From NCBI GenBank assembly GCA_002407775.1, contig DHOP01000108.1, forward strand, positions 1 through 56,105: a stretch of DNA of 56,105 bases, read 5' to 3'. The stretch comes from Prevotella sp. UBA5387. Lineage in GTDB: Bacteria; Bacteroidota; Bacteroidia; Bacteroidales; Bacteroidaceae. The first letter of the stretch is position 1. Each line of letters opens with the position of its first letter. Positions 43,601 to 51,901 of the stretch are shown in pieces. Made by a program: the position numbers and the translations under genes. The notes beneath the pieces were generated by a model. It worked only from the letters and a program-made list of their open reading frames with translations, did not search any database and was not told where the DNA came from.

Positions 43601-43846
43601 CATGTCTGCAAAGGCAAGCATGAACCTGTCAGGGAATTGTGCAGGCAGTTTAACCGGGAAACAAAGGAAGGTAAAGATATGCGCCATTACAGCGACTTGC
43701 TCCAGCAGGCCATTGACAGTATTATAGAAGTAAAGGCAGAAAGCGACATCGACAGCCTCTTCTCACCAGGTGAGACCACGGCTCTACAAGGAGATGTAAA
43801 GGGATTGGATGACTTTGAACTGATAACATTCCTCGTTATAAAATAA
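40601..43846 (+). CDS. SNF2/DEAD-type helicase with a degenerate PLD-like N terminus
   Basis: A 1081-residue helicase. Walker A DSVGLGKT is at about 277-284, DEAH-box-like VVIDESHNF at about 363-371, and motif VI QRFGRIDRIGSRN at about 820-832. The N terminus (SIAAASFSIYAFEALKEELEQI.. then RFIFTSPTF) resembles the phospholipase-D-like domain often fused to such helicases, but no HxK catalytic motif is apparent. An acidic stretch (SEDSESD) lies at about 633. It belongs to a rightward operon with DinD, DUF4391 and type III Mod/Res genes; DNA translocation during defence is likely. Confidence 0.85.
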   Translation: MMRAPKQFNNITERVIDDLKGSLTPKSKLSIAAASFSIYAFEALKEELEQIDELRFIFTSPTFNKEKVKKQKREFFIPKLSRERNLYGSEFEIRLRNQLSQRAIARECADWIRRKVKFKTNVSEGTLNNFMNVSEGNDTYTYMPFNEFTTTELGCERGNNLCPMSMGFPSTAATDNFLRGFNQLWNDSEKFTDVTNSVLENIETVYKENSPEFIYFVAIYNIFNEFLEDINEDVLPNEGTGFRNSQIWSMLYNFQKDAALAIINKLEKYNGCILADSVGLGKTFSALAVIKYYECRNRNVLVLCPKKLNDNWQTFRSNYKNNPVAKDRFNYDVLFHSDLSRDCGTSNGMDLTRVSWENYDLVVIDESHNFRNGGKLEDDEDEGFKENRYARLMNRVIRSGVKTKVLMLSATPVNNRFNDLKNQLQLAYEGNSEHINAALETDRDIDQIFREAQQAYSRWTKLQPTDRTTERLLDMLNYDFFRVLDAVTIARSRKHIMKYYDTKDIGKFPERLKPVSRRPALTDLDDAITFTEIAEQLNLLNLSIYTPSLYIHASARDKYAVDYDGEGLTIDGREKGLRQLMAINLLKRLESSVNSFRLTLERIEQLIKKAVTAINNFETHGAGTIEMERYDDDYDSEDSESDPFVGRKSKINLRDMDFVSWRRDLQSDLDKLSLLLQMLKDITPEHDAKLQQLIADLKNKFEHPFNGNNKKVIIFTAFADTANYLYDQLAQRIKTDCHLHTALITGSTEGKCTIPGIHADFNTILTYFSPVSKDRAAIFPHAKDDIDVLIGTDCISEGQNLQDCDYLLNYDIHWNPVRIIQRFGRIDRIGSRNEAIQLVNYWPDMDLDKYIKLKGRVESRMKATVLTSTGDDNPLSDTEKGDMEYRRNQLKKLQKEVVDLEDMDTGINIMDLGLNEFRLDLLAYMKDHHDIEHTPNGMSAVVGHTDDVKPGVVFILKNRNDDVNIGKTNQIHPFYMVYLSDDGTMLCDHLSPKKLLDTMRHVCKGKHEPVRELCRQFNRETKEGKDMRHYSDLLQQAIDSIIEVKAESDIDSLFSPGETTALQGDVKGLDDFELITFLVIK

Positions 43847-43858
43847 TGAACTGCAACT

Positions 43859-44740
43859 ATGGATATTAGAAAAATCAATGATTACAAATCGGCCTTTGAC
43901 GGCATACTCCAGCATATTACCAGCGACGATGGTAAGGAGGAGGTAGAAGTATGGTTTGCAAGAGATTTACAAAAACAGTTGGGCTATGCCCGCTGGGAGA
44001 ATTTTGTCGTAGCCATCGGTCGTGCCGTTGAATCGTGTAAGTCGCAGAATATCAATGTGGATAACCATTTTCGTGAGGTCACGAAAATGGTCTCTTTGGG
44101 CAGTGGCTCTCAGCGTGACGTGCAGGACTATATGCTCACTCGCTTCGCCTGTTATCTGATAGCTCAGAATGGAGACCCCAAGAAAGAGGAGGTAGCTTTT
44201 GCCCAAGGTTATTTTGCATTGCAGACACGTCGCGCCGAGCAGATAGCCGAACTATTGCAGCAGATGTCCCGGCTTGAGACCCGTGATAGACTAAAGGCCT
44301 CGGAAAAACAGCTGTCACGAAATATTTACCAGCGAGGTGTTGATGATAAGGGATATGCCCGTATCCGCTCTAAAGGAGATTATGCTCTGTTTGGCGGACA
44401 TACAACGGACGACATGAAGCGTCGACTTGGAGTAAAATCCTCACGTCCTCTTGCCGATTTCTTGCCTACACTCACCATCGCCGCCAAGAATCTTGCTACA
44501 GAGATGACCAACTATAATGTGGGGCAGAAAGATCTCTATGGTGAGCGGTCTATTACCGACGAACATGTACAAAACAACTGCAGTGTGCGTCAGATGCTCG
44601 GACAAAGAGGCATAAAACCCGAAGATCTTCCCGCAGACGAAGATATCAAGAAGGTGGAACGAAGAGTAGCCGGCAATCAGAAAAAAATAGAGAAAACCTC
44701 CGACAAATTGCCTTCAAAAGATGATGGAGAATCTGCTTGA
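43859..44740 (+). CDS. DinD-like protein
   Basis: A 293-residue protein similar to DNA-damage-inducible protein D. The N-terminal part has VEVWFARDLQKQLGYARWENF, the BRO-N-like region. The central part has DNHFREVTKMVSLGSGSQRD and YMLTRFACYLIAQNGDPKK. Later come EKQLSRNIYQRGVDDKGYAR and GGHTTDDMKRRLGVK. Its E. coli namesake is LexA-regulated and affects RecA filaments. Here it sits inside the defence-like operon, 12 bases after the helicase gene and overlapping the next gene by 20 bases, so it may sense or modulate DNA damage during restriction. Confidence 0.9.
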   Translation: MDIRKINDYKSAFDGILQHITSDDGKEEVEVWFARDLQKQLGYARWENFVVAIGRAVESCKSQNINVDNHFREVTKMVSLGSGSQRDVQDYMLTRFACYLIAQNGDPKKEEVAFAQGYFALQTRRAEQIAELLQQMSRLETRDRLKASEKQLSRNIYQRGVDDKGYARIRSKGDYALFGGHTTDDMKRRLGVKSSRPLADFLPTLTIAAKNLATEMTNYNVGQKDLYGERSITDEHVQNNCSVRQMLGQRGIKPEDLPADEDIKKVERRVAGNQKKIEKTSDKLPSKDDGESA

Positions 44741-45371
44741 CTTTCCACCGCCCACCATGGTCAACAAGGGGGTGCCGAAGAGTGCCTTTTATGGGCGAAG
44801 CGCCCAGAAGACAAGGCTGAAAGACTGGCTTACGCGTGAGTTTGACAGCATCACGTGGCTATATAAGCTGACTGCTCAAACCCTGAACATCGCTGAGGGT
44901 GATAAAGTGCAGGAGATAGATGTCTTTCTCTGTCGGATGAAAGCTGATAGTTACAGCATCAATCCGTTCTGCGGCATGGACGAACTGTTACCTCGACATT
45001 CCCTGTTTATCATTGAGTATGGGGAACACACCGACCTGCTGATGCACTACAAAGAGAAAACCGTGGTGCGGGGCGAGGAAAAGTGGAAGCGTGGTGACAC
45101 CGAGCTGTTAAAGGACGTTGATTTGTCTGAATTTCACTTTCAGTTGGTGGGGGCATCTTTGGATAGCGTGTATGCCGGCCTTTTAGGGCAGGTGTCTCGC
45201 TTAAAGACCCTCAGCAAAGCGGAATATGCGCAGGCGGCAGCTGACAGAAAGATGAGACAGCAACTTCAACAGCAGTTGGAAACGCTTGAAAGAAAGTGTA
45301 GGGCAGAGAAGCAGCCGAGGAAAAAGTATGAATTACACCAAAAGATTTTGAAAATTAAAGAACAACTATAA
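44721..45371 (+). CDS. DUF4391 protein
   Basis: A 216-residue protein of the DUF4391 type: the start LLDFPPPTMVNKGVPKSAFY and the middle EIDVFLCRMKADSYS, then a C-terminal coiled coil (about 170-216). DUF4391 genes are commonly found between an SNF2-like helicase and type III Mod/Res genes. Its role is unknown. The start overlaps the DinD gene by 20 bases and its stop is two bases before mod, so the three are translationally coupled. Confidence 0.82.
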   Translation: MMENLLDFPPPTMVNKGVPKSAFYGRSAQKTRLKDWLTREFDSITWLYKLTAQTLNIAEGDKVQEIDVFLCRMKADSYSINPFCGMDELLPRHSLFIIEYGEHTDLLMHYKEKTVVRGEEKWKRGDTELLKDVDLSEFHFQLVGASLDSVYAGLLGQVSRLKTLSKAEYAQAAADRKMRQQLQQQLETLERKCRAEKQPRKKYELHQKILKIKEQL

Positions 45372-45373
45372 TC

Positions 45374-47371
45374 ATGTTTGAAAAGATGAAAATGAAAAGT
45401 GCTGACATCGTGAGCGAGAACATGGCTTACATTGCCCGGCGCTGGCCAGAGTGCCTTACGGAGGCGAAGGACGAGAATGGAAAACTCCGGCAAGTGATAG
45501 ATTTCGACAGGCTCCGCCAGGTACTGTCCGCTGACGCTGCGGGTGAGGGGCAGGAACGTTACCAGTTTACATGGCCCGACAAGCGCCATGCCATTCGCCT
45601 GGCCAATACGCCGACCACCGACACGCTGCGCCCTTGCCGTGAAGACAGCGTAGATTTCGATAATACACAGAATCTGTATATCGAGGGCGATAACCTCGAT
45701 GTGCTGAAACTCCTGCGTGAGTCGTATCTCGGCAAAGTGAAGATGATTTATATCGACCCACCCTACAACACCGGTGGCGACTTTGTGTATAAGGACAACT
45801 TCATCAAGAAGAACTCCGACTATGCGGAGGTTTCCGGTGCATACGATGAAGAGGGAAATCAAGTCGTAGATGAGTTTGAGAAGAACTCCGACAGCAACGG
45901 TCGTTTCCATACCGATTGGCTCAACATGATTTATCCCCGTCTGAAAGTGGCAAGGGACTTGCTCACGGAGGATGGAGTGATATTCATTTCGATTGATGAA
46001 CATGAAGTTGAGAATCTTAAAAAAACAGTTATAGAGATTTTTGGAGATCTGAATTATATTGGTACTCTCATAATTCAGACTGCTACAGATAATAACCCCG
46101 GACAGATAAAAATGGAGCACGAATATATTTTATGTGCTTGCAAAAATAGGAGTAACTTAACAAACTGGGAAGTAAAAAACGAATCAGCAAAGTATATTCA
46201 AGAAGAATATAATAGATTAAAGCAAATTTACAATAGTGACATTGCATCTATCCAGATAGATTTGCGAAAATTCATCAGGAAGAATTCTACCTTGTTAAAA
46301 GGTGTAACACATTATGACAATGTTGATAAACAAGGTGTCTTTCATGATGGTGATATAGCAAATACTAGATTTGGAGGTTATGAATATGACATTATTCACC
46401 CAATAACAGGGAAGGTGTGTAAAATGCCAGATAAAGGATACCGCTTTTCTGAAGAAACTATGAGGGAGATGCTGGCAAGCGATGATATTTTATTTGGTGC
46501 TGATGAAACAACTCTACCGAAGCCCAAAATTAGATTAGAGGACGCCAAAGACAGATTAAGATCTGTTATTTATGAAGATGGTAGGTCGTCAACCAAACGA
46601 TTTGAGAAACTTATGGCTAGGGATATTTTCCAAAATCCTAAATCTGATACTATCATTGCGAGATTGATAGATTTTATCTGTGATGATAATGATTTGGTGT
46701 TAGATTTCTTCTCAGGCTCAGCTACAACTGCAGAAGCCATTTTTAATCTGGGAGCTAAACAAAAGCATCTTAGATATATTTTGGTACAGATACCTGAAAA
46801 TCTCGATATTTCGATAAAAACCGCCACAAATAAAGCGAAGAAAACTATTAAAAATGCTATTGCTTTCTTAGATACAATACACAAAAATCATCTTATTACT
46901 GAAATCGGCAAGGAACGCATCCGCCGTGCCGGCAAGAAAATCAAGGAAGAGCATCCCGACTGGAAGGGTGACACGGGTTTCCGCGTGTTGAAGCTCGACA
47001 GCTCGAACATGGAGAACGTGTACTATACCCCTGCCGAAACCACTGAGCAGACCCTTTTTGCCGATAACATCAAGCCTGACCGTACAGACGAAGACCTGCT
47101 CTTCCAAGTGATGATGGAACTGGGCATCGCGCTCTCCGACAAGATAGAGAAGACCGTGACAGCCGGCAAGACGGTGTGGAATGTAGGCCAAGGCTACCTG
47201 ATGGCTTGCTTCGAACGAGACGTAACCGAAGATACCATTACAGCCATAGCCAAGCAGCAGCCGCAATACTTCGTGATGGCCGACCGATCACTGGCAAGCG
47301 ACAATGTGGCCGATAACTTCGAGCAGCTGTTTGAGGAGTATTCACCTGACACCCAACGCAGGATTCTATAA
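45374..47371 (+). CDS. mod: Type III restriction-modification methyltransferase (Mod)
   Basis: A 665-residue N6-adenine methyltransferase of the beta class. The catalytic DPPY motif (IDPPYNTGG) is at about 128-136, and the AdoMet-binding FSGSATT motif at about 444-450, in the order typical of type III Mod. The target-recognition region lies between them (about 215-440), and it is visibly more AT-rich than the conserved flanks, as expected when specificity domains are exchanged. It would protect host DNA and direct Res to unmodified sites. The next gene is Res after an 87-base gap with hairpins. Confidence 0.93.
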   Translation: MFEKMKMKSADIVSENMAYIARRWPECLTEAKDENGKLRQVIDFDRLRQVLSADAAGEGQERYQFTWPDKRHAIRLANTPTTDTLRPCREDSVDFDNTQNLYIEGDNLDVLKLLRESYLGKVKMIYIDPPYNTGGDFVYKDNFIKKNSDYAEVSGAYDEEGNQVVDEFEKNSDSNGRFHTDWLNMIYPRLKVARDLLTEDGVIFISIDEHEVENLKKTVIEIFGDLNYIGTLIIQTATDNNPGQIKMEHEYILCACKNRSNLTNWEVKNESAKYIQEEYNRLKQIYNSDIASIQIDLRKFIRKNSTLLKGVTHYDNVDKQGVFHDGDIANTRFGGYEYDIIHPITGKVCKMPDKGYRFSEETMREMLASDDILFGADETTLPKPKIRLEDAKDRLRSVIYEDGRSSTKRFEKLMARDIFQNPKSDTIIARLIDFICDDNDLVLDFFSGSATTAEAIFNLGAKQKHLRYILVQIPENLDISIKTATNKAKKTIKNAIAFLDTIHKNHLITEIGKERIRRAGKKIKEEHPDWKGDTGFRVLKLDSSNMENVYYTPAETTEQTLFADNIKPDRTDEDLLFQVMMELGIALSDKIEKTVTAGKTVWNVGQGYLMACFERDVTEDTITAIAKQQPQYFVMADRSLASDNVADNFEQLFEEYSPDTQRRIL

Positions 47372-47372
47372 A

Positions 47373-47424
47373 TTGTTGACGCAGTGAGTCAACAATCCGC
47401 ATTTTGGACGCAGTGCGTACAAAA
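47373..47424 (+). other. Two related hairpins between mod and res
   Basis: Hairpin 1 pairs ttgttgac (47373-47380) with gtcaacaa (47388-47395). Hairpin 2 pairs ttttg plus interior bases (47402-47406) with caaaa (47420-47424). Both contain gacgcagtg in the loop side, so they look like a duplicated unit. They could separate the expression of mod and res. Confidence 0.55.
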
Positions 47425-47458
47425 TTGCAAGGTTCTGCAAACATAACAGAAGAAAACA

Positions 47459-50400
47459 ATGCGTTTCAAATTCAAGATACAACAATACCAGACCGATGCC
47501 GTAGAACAGACGGTGGAGGTGTTTGGTGGTCAGCCCTCAAAGGCTGAGACGAAATATCGCCGCGACTTGGGTAAGACAAATGGGAAGATTATATACGAGG
47601 ATGATTATACCGGCTACCGAAACAATGAGGTAGAGCTGGACAGAAGCCAACTGCTGGACAATATCCGTCGCATACAGGGGTTGGGCAATATCCCCCCCAG
47701 CAAAAGCCTGGTGGCCACCGACGGCCTGGGAGCTTGCTCTCTCGACATTGAGATGGAAACGGGTACGGGCAAGACCTACGTGTACATCAAGACCATGTTT
47801 GAGCTGAACAGACGCTACGGCTGGACCAAGTTCATCGTGGTGGTGCCGAGTATCGCCATTCGTGAAGGAGTGTCGACGAGTTTTGCCATGCTCGAAGAAC
47901 ACTTCATGGAGTTGTACAGCAAGAAGGCTCGCTACTTTGTTTATGATAGTAGCAACCTGCAAAAGATAGACAGCTTTAGCAGTGATGCCAACATCAATGT
48001 GATGATCATCAACACGCAAGCCTTCAATACATCATTGAAAGAGGGTGCGAAGAACAAAGAGGCTCGTATCATCTATAGTCTTAGAGACGATTTCAACACG
48101 CGTAAGCCTATTGATGTGATAGCAGCCAATCATCCCATCATCATTATGGATGAGCCTCAGAAGATGGAAGGTGCTGCCACACAAAAGGCACTGCGCAATT
48201 TCCATCCGCTCTTTGTGCTCAACTATTCGGCTACACATAAGACCTCGCACAACTGCATCTATGCCCTCGATGCCTTGGATGCTTATCGCCAAAAGTTGGT
48301 GAAGAAGATTCAGGTGAAAGGCATTACACTGCAAAACCTGCAGGGCACGTCGTGCTACGTCTATTTCGACAGTATCGTTCTTTCAAAGAACCATGCTCCA
48401 CAGGTGAAACTGGAAATTGACGTGAAGGATAAATCGGGCATACACCGACGTACACTGCTGTTCAATCAGTATGATTCCCTGTTCGCCTCTTCCAAAGAAC
48501 TGGAGGAATATCGCAACTATGTGATTACGGATATTCTGCCTGAACAAAACACGGTAGTGTTTCAGAACGGCGACCGTCTGAGAAAAGGTGAAGTGATGGG
48601 TGATGTAAGCGAAGACACGCTCCAACGAGTGCAGATTCGAGAGACGATACAGTCGCATTTTGCCAAGGAGGAAATGCTTTTCCGCCAAGGAATTAAGACG
48701 CTCTCTCTCTTCTTTATCGATGAAGTAAGCAACTATAAGACATACGACGAAGAGGGAAATGCGGTTCCTGGGAGACTATGGAATGTCTTTGAGGAGGAAT
48801 ATACGAAATTCCTAAACGAGCATCTGTCCTTATTTGATGACGATTATCAACAATATCTGCGTAAATTCACAGCCAAGCAGGTTCACAATGGTTATTTCTC
48901 TGTTGACAAAAAAGGTCATAGCGTCAATCCAACGTTGAAACGTGGTGAAGACTATTCAAGCGATATTTCTGCATATGACCTTATTTTAAAGAACAAGGAA
49001 AGACTACTATCGTTTGACGAGCCTACGAGGTTTATCTTCTCTCACTCGGCATTGAGCGAGGGATGGGATAATCCGAATGTGTTTCAGATCTGCACGCTAC
49101 GCCACACCCAAAGCAGTATTCGCAAGCGTCAGGAAGTGGGTCGTGGACTTCGTATCTGTGTGGACCAGAATGGAAACCGCATGGACTATGAACGTCTGGG
49201 CGATGCAGTGCATGAAATAAACAAACTCACTGTCATTGCCAACGAAAACTACGAGCAGTTTGTGGATGCGCTGCAGAAAGAAACCAAGGAGGCTCTGCGT
49301 GAACGTCCTACCAAGGCAACTGCAGAATACTTTGCACAGTTCACCGTTACAGTGGATGGAGAGAAACATAAGATTACAGAGCAAGAAGCTGCAAGTATCG
49401 TGGCTTACCTGTTTGACAATGACTATGTGGATGAGCAAGGCAATATTACGCCTGAATATCATCAGGCATTAGCTGATGGAACACTGCAACCTGTGAGCAA
49501 GAAGCTGCGTCCGATGGAAGCAGATATTCATAAACTCATTCAAGGAATCTTCGATCCTTCAGCTCTTGAGGGCATGGTCGAAGATGGCAATAAGTCGGCA
49601 GAGGTGGAGAACAGTAAGCTGAATGATAATGCCAGCAAGGACGAGTTTAAGGCTCTTTGGAAAGACATTAATCACCGATATGTTTATACAGTTCATTACG
49701 ACAGTGAAGAACTGATAGCAAATGCCGTCAAAGCCATTGATGATGAGCTGACGGTAACAAGACTACGATATATCGTTACTACTGGTGAACAGGGCGATGA
49801 TGAGCTGGATTTTAATGGAGTGAGAGAGTCTGAGCGCAATACGCTTTCTGACATTAGCACTTCAACTGTTGAATATGACCTTGTAGGAGAGATTGCTCGT
49901 GGAGCCACACTTACACGTCGTACCGTGGTGCGTATTCTAAAAGGCATTCAGCCTGTGAAGCAGATGATGTTCCGTAATAATCCGGAGGAGTTTATCCGTA
50001 ATGTTGTTCGCATCATTAAGGAGCAAAAGGCAACGATGATTATAGAAGATATATCGTACAGCCGAACAGAGAACACCTTCGATTCGAACATTTTCACAAA
50101 TGATAAGCATAAGGGGATGATAGACAAGGCTTACAATGCCAAAAAGTGCATTCTCGACTATGTGTTCTGCGATTCTGACGGTGAGCGTAAATTTGCACAG
50201 CATCTGGATGAAGCAAAAGAAGTATGTGTGTACGCAAGGCTCCCTCGTGATTTCCGCATTCCAACTCCAGTGGGACATTATGCTCCAGACTGGGCAATAG
50301 CCTTCTATGATGAAATGGGTGTAAAGCACATCTATTTCATTGCTGAAACTAAGGGCGCAATGGGGTCTATGAACTTATCGAAAATAGAAAACACTAAGAT

Positions 50401-50506
50401 AGATTGTGCCAGAAAGCTCTATAACATCATTAAGGTTTCTGATGCTCGATATGAACAGGTGACTGATTATGACACACTTCTTGACGTTATTAATGATATT
50501 GACTAA
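47459..50506 (+). CDS. res: Type III restriction endonuclease subunit (Res)
   Basis: A 1015-residue helicase-nuclease. Walker A METGTGKTYV is at about 100-109, the DEAD-type IIMDEPQ at about 229-235, and a motif VI-like QEVGRGLRICVDQ at about 558-570. The C-terminal nuclease has the PD-(D/E)xK signature: PDW at about 943 and AETKG at about 962-966. The text SATHKT and SHSALSEGWDNPNVFQICTL is typical of type III Res. It cleaves DNA with Mod when two unmethylated sites are found. The HEPN-like gene follows 15 bases later. Confidence 0.93.
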   Translation: MRFKFKIQQYQTDAVEQTVEVFGGQPSKAETKYRRDLGKTNGKIIYEDDYTGYRNNEVELDRSQLLDNIRRIQGLGNIPPSKSLVATDGLGACSLDIEMETGTGKTYVYIKTMFELNRRYGWTKFIVVVPSIAIREGVSTSFAMLEEHFMELYSKKARYFVYDSSNLQKIDSFSSDANINVMIINTQAFNTSLKEGAKNKEARIIYSLRDDFNTRKPIDVIAANHPIIIMDEPQKMEGAATQKALRNFHPLFVLNYSATHKTSHNCIYALDALDAYRQKLVKKIQVKGITLQNLQGTSCYVYFDSIVLSKNHAPQVKLEIDVKDKSGIHRRTLLFNQYDSLFASSKELEEYRNYVITDILPEQNTVVFQNGDRLRKGEVMGDVSEDTLQRVQIRETIQSHFAKEEMLFRQGIKTLSLFFIDEVSNYKTYDEEGNAVPGRLWNVFEEEYTKFLNEHLSLFDDDYQQYLRKFTAKQVHNGYFSVDKKGHSVNPTLKRGEDYSSDISAYDLILKNKERLLSFDEPTRFIFSHSALSEGWDNPNVFQICTLRHTQSSIRKRQEVGRGLRICVDQNGNRMDYERLGDAVHEINKLTVIANENYEQFVDALQKETKEALRERPTKATAEYFAQFTVTVDGEKHKITEQEAASIVAYLFDNDYVDEQGNITPEYHQALADGTLQPVSKKLRPMEADIHKLIQGIFDPSALEGMVEDGNKSAEVENSKLNDNASKDEFKALWKDINHRYVYTVHYDSEELIANAVKAIDDELTVTRLRYIVTTGEQGDDELDFNGVRESERNTLSDISTSTVEYDLVGEIARGATLTRRTVVRILKGIQPVKQMMFRNNPEEFIRNVVRIIKEQKATMIIEDISYSRTENTFDSNIFTNDKHKGMIDKAYNAKKCILDYVFCDSDGERKFAQHLDEAKEVCVYARLPRDFRIPTPVGHYAPDWAIAFYDEMGVKHIYFIAETKGAMGSMNLSKIENTKIDCARKLYNIIKVSDARYEQVTDYDTLLDVINDID

Positions 50507-50521
50507 CGCAATTAGATAAGG

Positions 50522-51421
50522 ATGAAAGAAAAAAAGTTGAATGATATTCTAACTTCTTTACGAAGGACAGCAGATACAATGGAGATAACTTATAAGCTAT
50601 CTTCTTTGAAGGAAGACTTCAATAACATCACAAAACCTGCTATATTGGAATATGCTCCGGTTAAAATCGTAGCTTGTTTTGAAGAGTACTTTCGTCAACT
50701 TTATAAGGCAATAATAGATGAACCTAAATTTAGGAAAAATCTAAGAAATATAAAGGGGCTGCAAGAAAGCAAAATGAATTTAGATGTGATCGATGTCTTA
50801 CAAAATGGGATATTAACGTTAGGAGACTATTTCTCTTATTATTTTCCATGTAGCAGCATTGAAAATATTAATGCTAATTTTTCCAATTTGTTAGGGATTC
50901 CCTTCTTTAAGGCACTAAAAGAAAACGTTGTCGAAGATGACAAAGGCAAAAACAAAAATCGTGCAGAATCTATTATAGCATCTATCGACGAAATCTTTAA
51001 AATACGTCATACGCTATGTCATGAAGCCTCAATAACGAAAAGTTTAACTTTAGAGAATGTTAATGAAATGATTGACAATGCCAATAGTTTCGTTGAACAT
51101 ATTAGCAGAGTTGTCTATGATACGCTTTATCCAGATGCACCTGAAACTCAAGCAGAAATGAACGAAGTGTCAAATCGGTCTTTTATGCAAGCTGAAACTG
51201 AGCTAAGTCTTTTAATCAAAAAAATTAAGGAACAAACAAAAGACACTGACTTCCCAGAAAATTTCGAATACTTAGAAAGTTGGGAAGCATATAGAGATAG
51301 CCGTGCCAAGGATGAAGCTTCGTCATTTGAGGGAGGAACTATTTACCCTCTCATATATTCAGGTAGTTTAGAAAAAACGACACGTCTGCTTATCACCGAA
51401 TTAAAAAAAAGTACAGGATAA
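50522..51421 (+). CDS. HEPN-like protein with LprI-like C terminus
   Basis: A 299-residue protein. The first about 200 residues resemble HEPN/MAE-type helical domains: EYAPVKIVACFEEYFRQLYK near residue 45, and the nuclease-type R-x4-H motif in IRHTLCHE at about residue 162. The last about 80 residues (LESWEAYRDSRAKDEASSFE then GGTIYPLIYSGSLEKTTRLL) resemble the LprI/DUF1311 pattern, usually seen in envelope proteins. No signal peptide is present, so it should be cytoplasmic. It is the last gene of the operon, before a strong terminator. An RNase acting when restriction fails is a plausible inference. Confidence 0.65.
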   Translation: MKEKKLNDILTSLRRTADTMEITYKLSSLKEDFNNITKPAILEYAPVKIVACFEEYFRQLYKAIIDEPKFRKNLRNIKGLQESKMNLDVIDVLQNGILTLGDYFSYYFPCSSIENINANFSNLLGIPFFKALKENVVEDDKGKNKNRAESIIASIDEIFKIRHTLCHEASITKSLTLENVNEMIDNANSFVEHISRVVYDTLYPDAPETQAEMNEVSNRSFMQAETELSLLIKKIKEQTKDTDFPENFEYLESWEAYRDSRAKDEASSFEGGTIYPLIYSGSLEKTTRLLITELKKSTG

Positions 51422-51497
51422 TGTAATTAGATGACTCATTAGATAAGCAAGGAGGATCACTAACGAGATATAGCATAATAGAATAACTAACATAATA

Positions 51498-51531
51498 CCA
51501 GTCATTGTGCAATTTCTGTAACAATGACTGG
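51498..51531. terminator. Bidirectional terminator after the defence-like operon
   Basis: ccagtcattgt (51498-51508) and acaatgactgg (51521-51531) form a perfect 11-bp stem with a 12-nt loop. On the plus strand it is followed by cattttt. The leftward small-gene block ends just beyond at 51543, so it may serve both. Confidence 0.8.
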
Positions 51532-51542
51532 CATTTTTAAGT

Positions 51543-51854
51543 CTATTCTTCTGGCAGGGCATCAAGTATGCTTTCAATATCACCAAACTGGAGGTCGCCC
51601 CAGCCAATCTCGTAATACTCGCTGTCCTCGTTGGGCATGACCAATATGCCACCATGATGGGTGATGGGGTACTTCACTGCCATGACCTTTGCATCAACAT
51701 GTCCTTCGCCATCATCAAGCTCGGCTACAACGTATGGGAAATCTGCAAACCAGTGGTATTCACGATCGGGACGATGATACATGGTTATATTCAATGCTCT
51801 CAGGGCATCTTGATGTGCTTCCAAATGTTGCTGTAAGAAATCCGTATGTGTCAT
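51543..51854 (-). CDS. Acidic small leading-region protein
   Basis: A 103-residue acidic protein with about 21 Asp/Glu against five Lys/Arg, starting MTHTDFLQQHLEAHQ. The C-terminal part (EIGWGDLQFGDIESILDALP) is well formed. It is the last gene in a leftward block of four genes that begins at 53251. Strong acidity fits DNA-mimic anti-restriction proteins, but no family is recognised. Confidence 0.65.
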   Translation of the reverse strand: MTHTDFLQQHLEAHQDALRALNITMYHRPDREYHWFADFPYVVAELDDGEGHVDAKVMAVKYPITHHGGILVMPNEDSEYYEIGWGDLQFGDIESILDALPEE

Positions 51855-51901
51855 TGTTTGTTTATATTGTGGCAGGGCAGTTAACCCTACCGTTACCTTT
51901 G

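Noticed and set aside
45266..46120. 284-residue minus-strand ORF antisense to DUF4391 and mod
   Set aside because: Both plus-strand genes have clear family motifs, so this is an antisense shadow.
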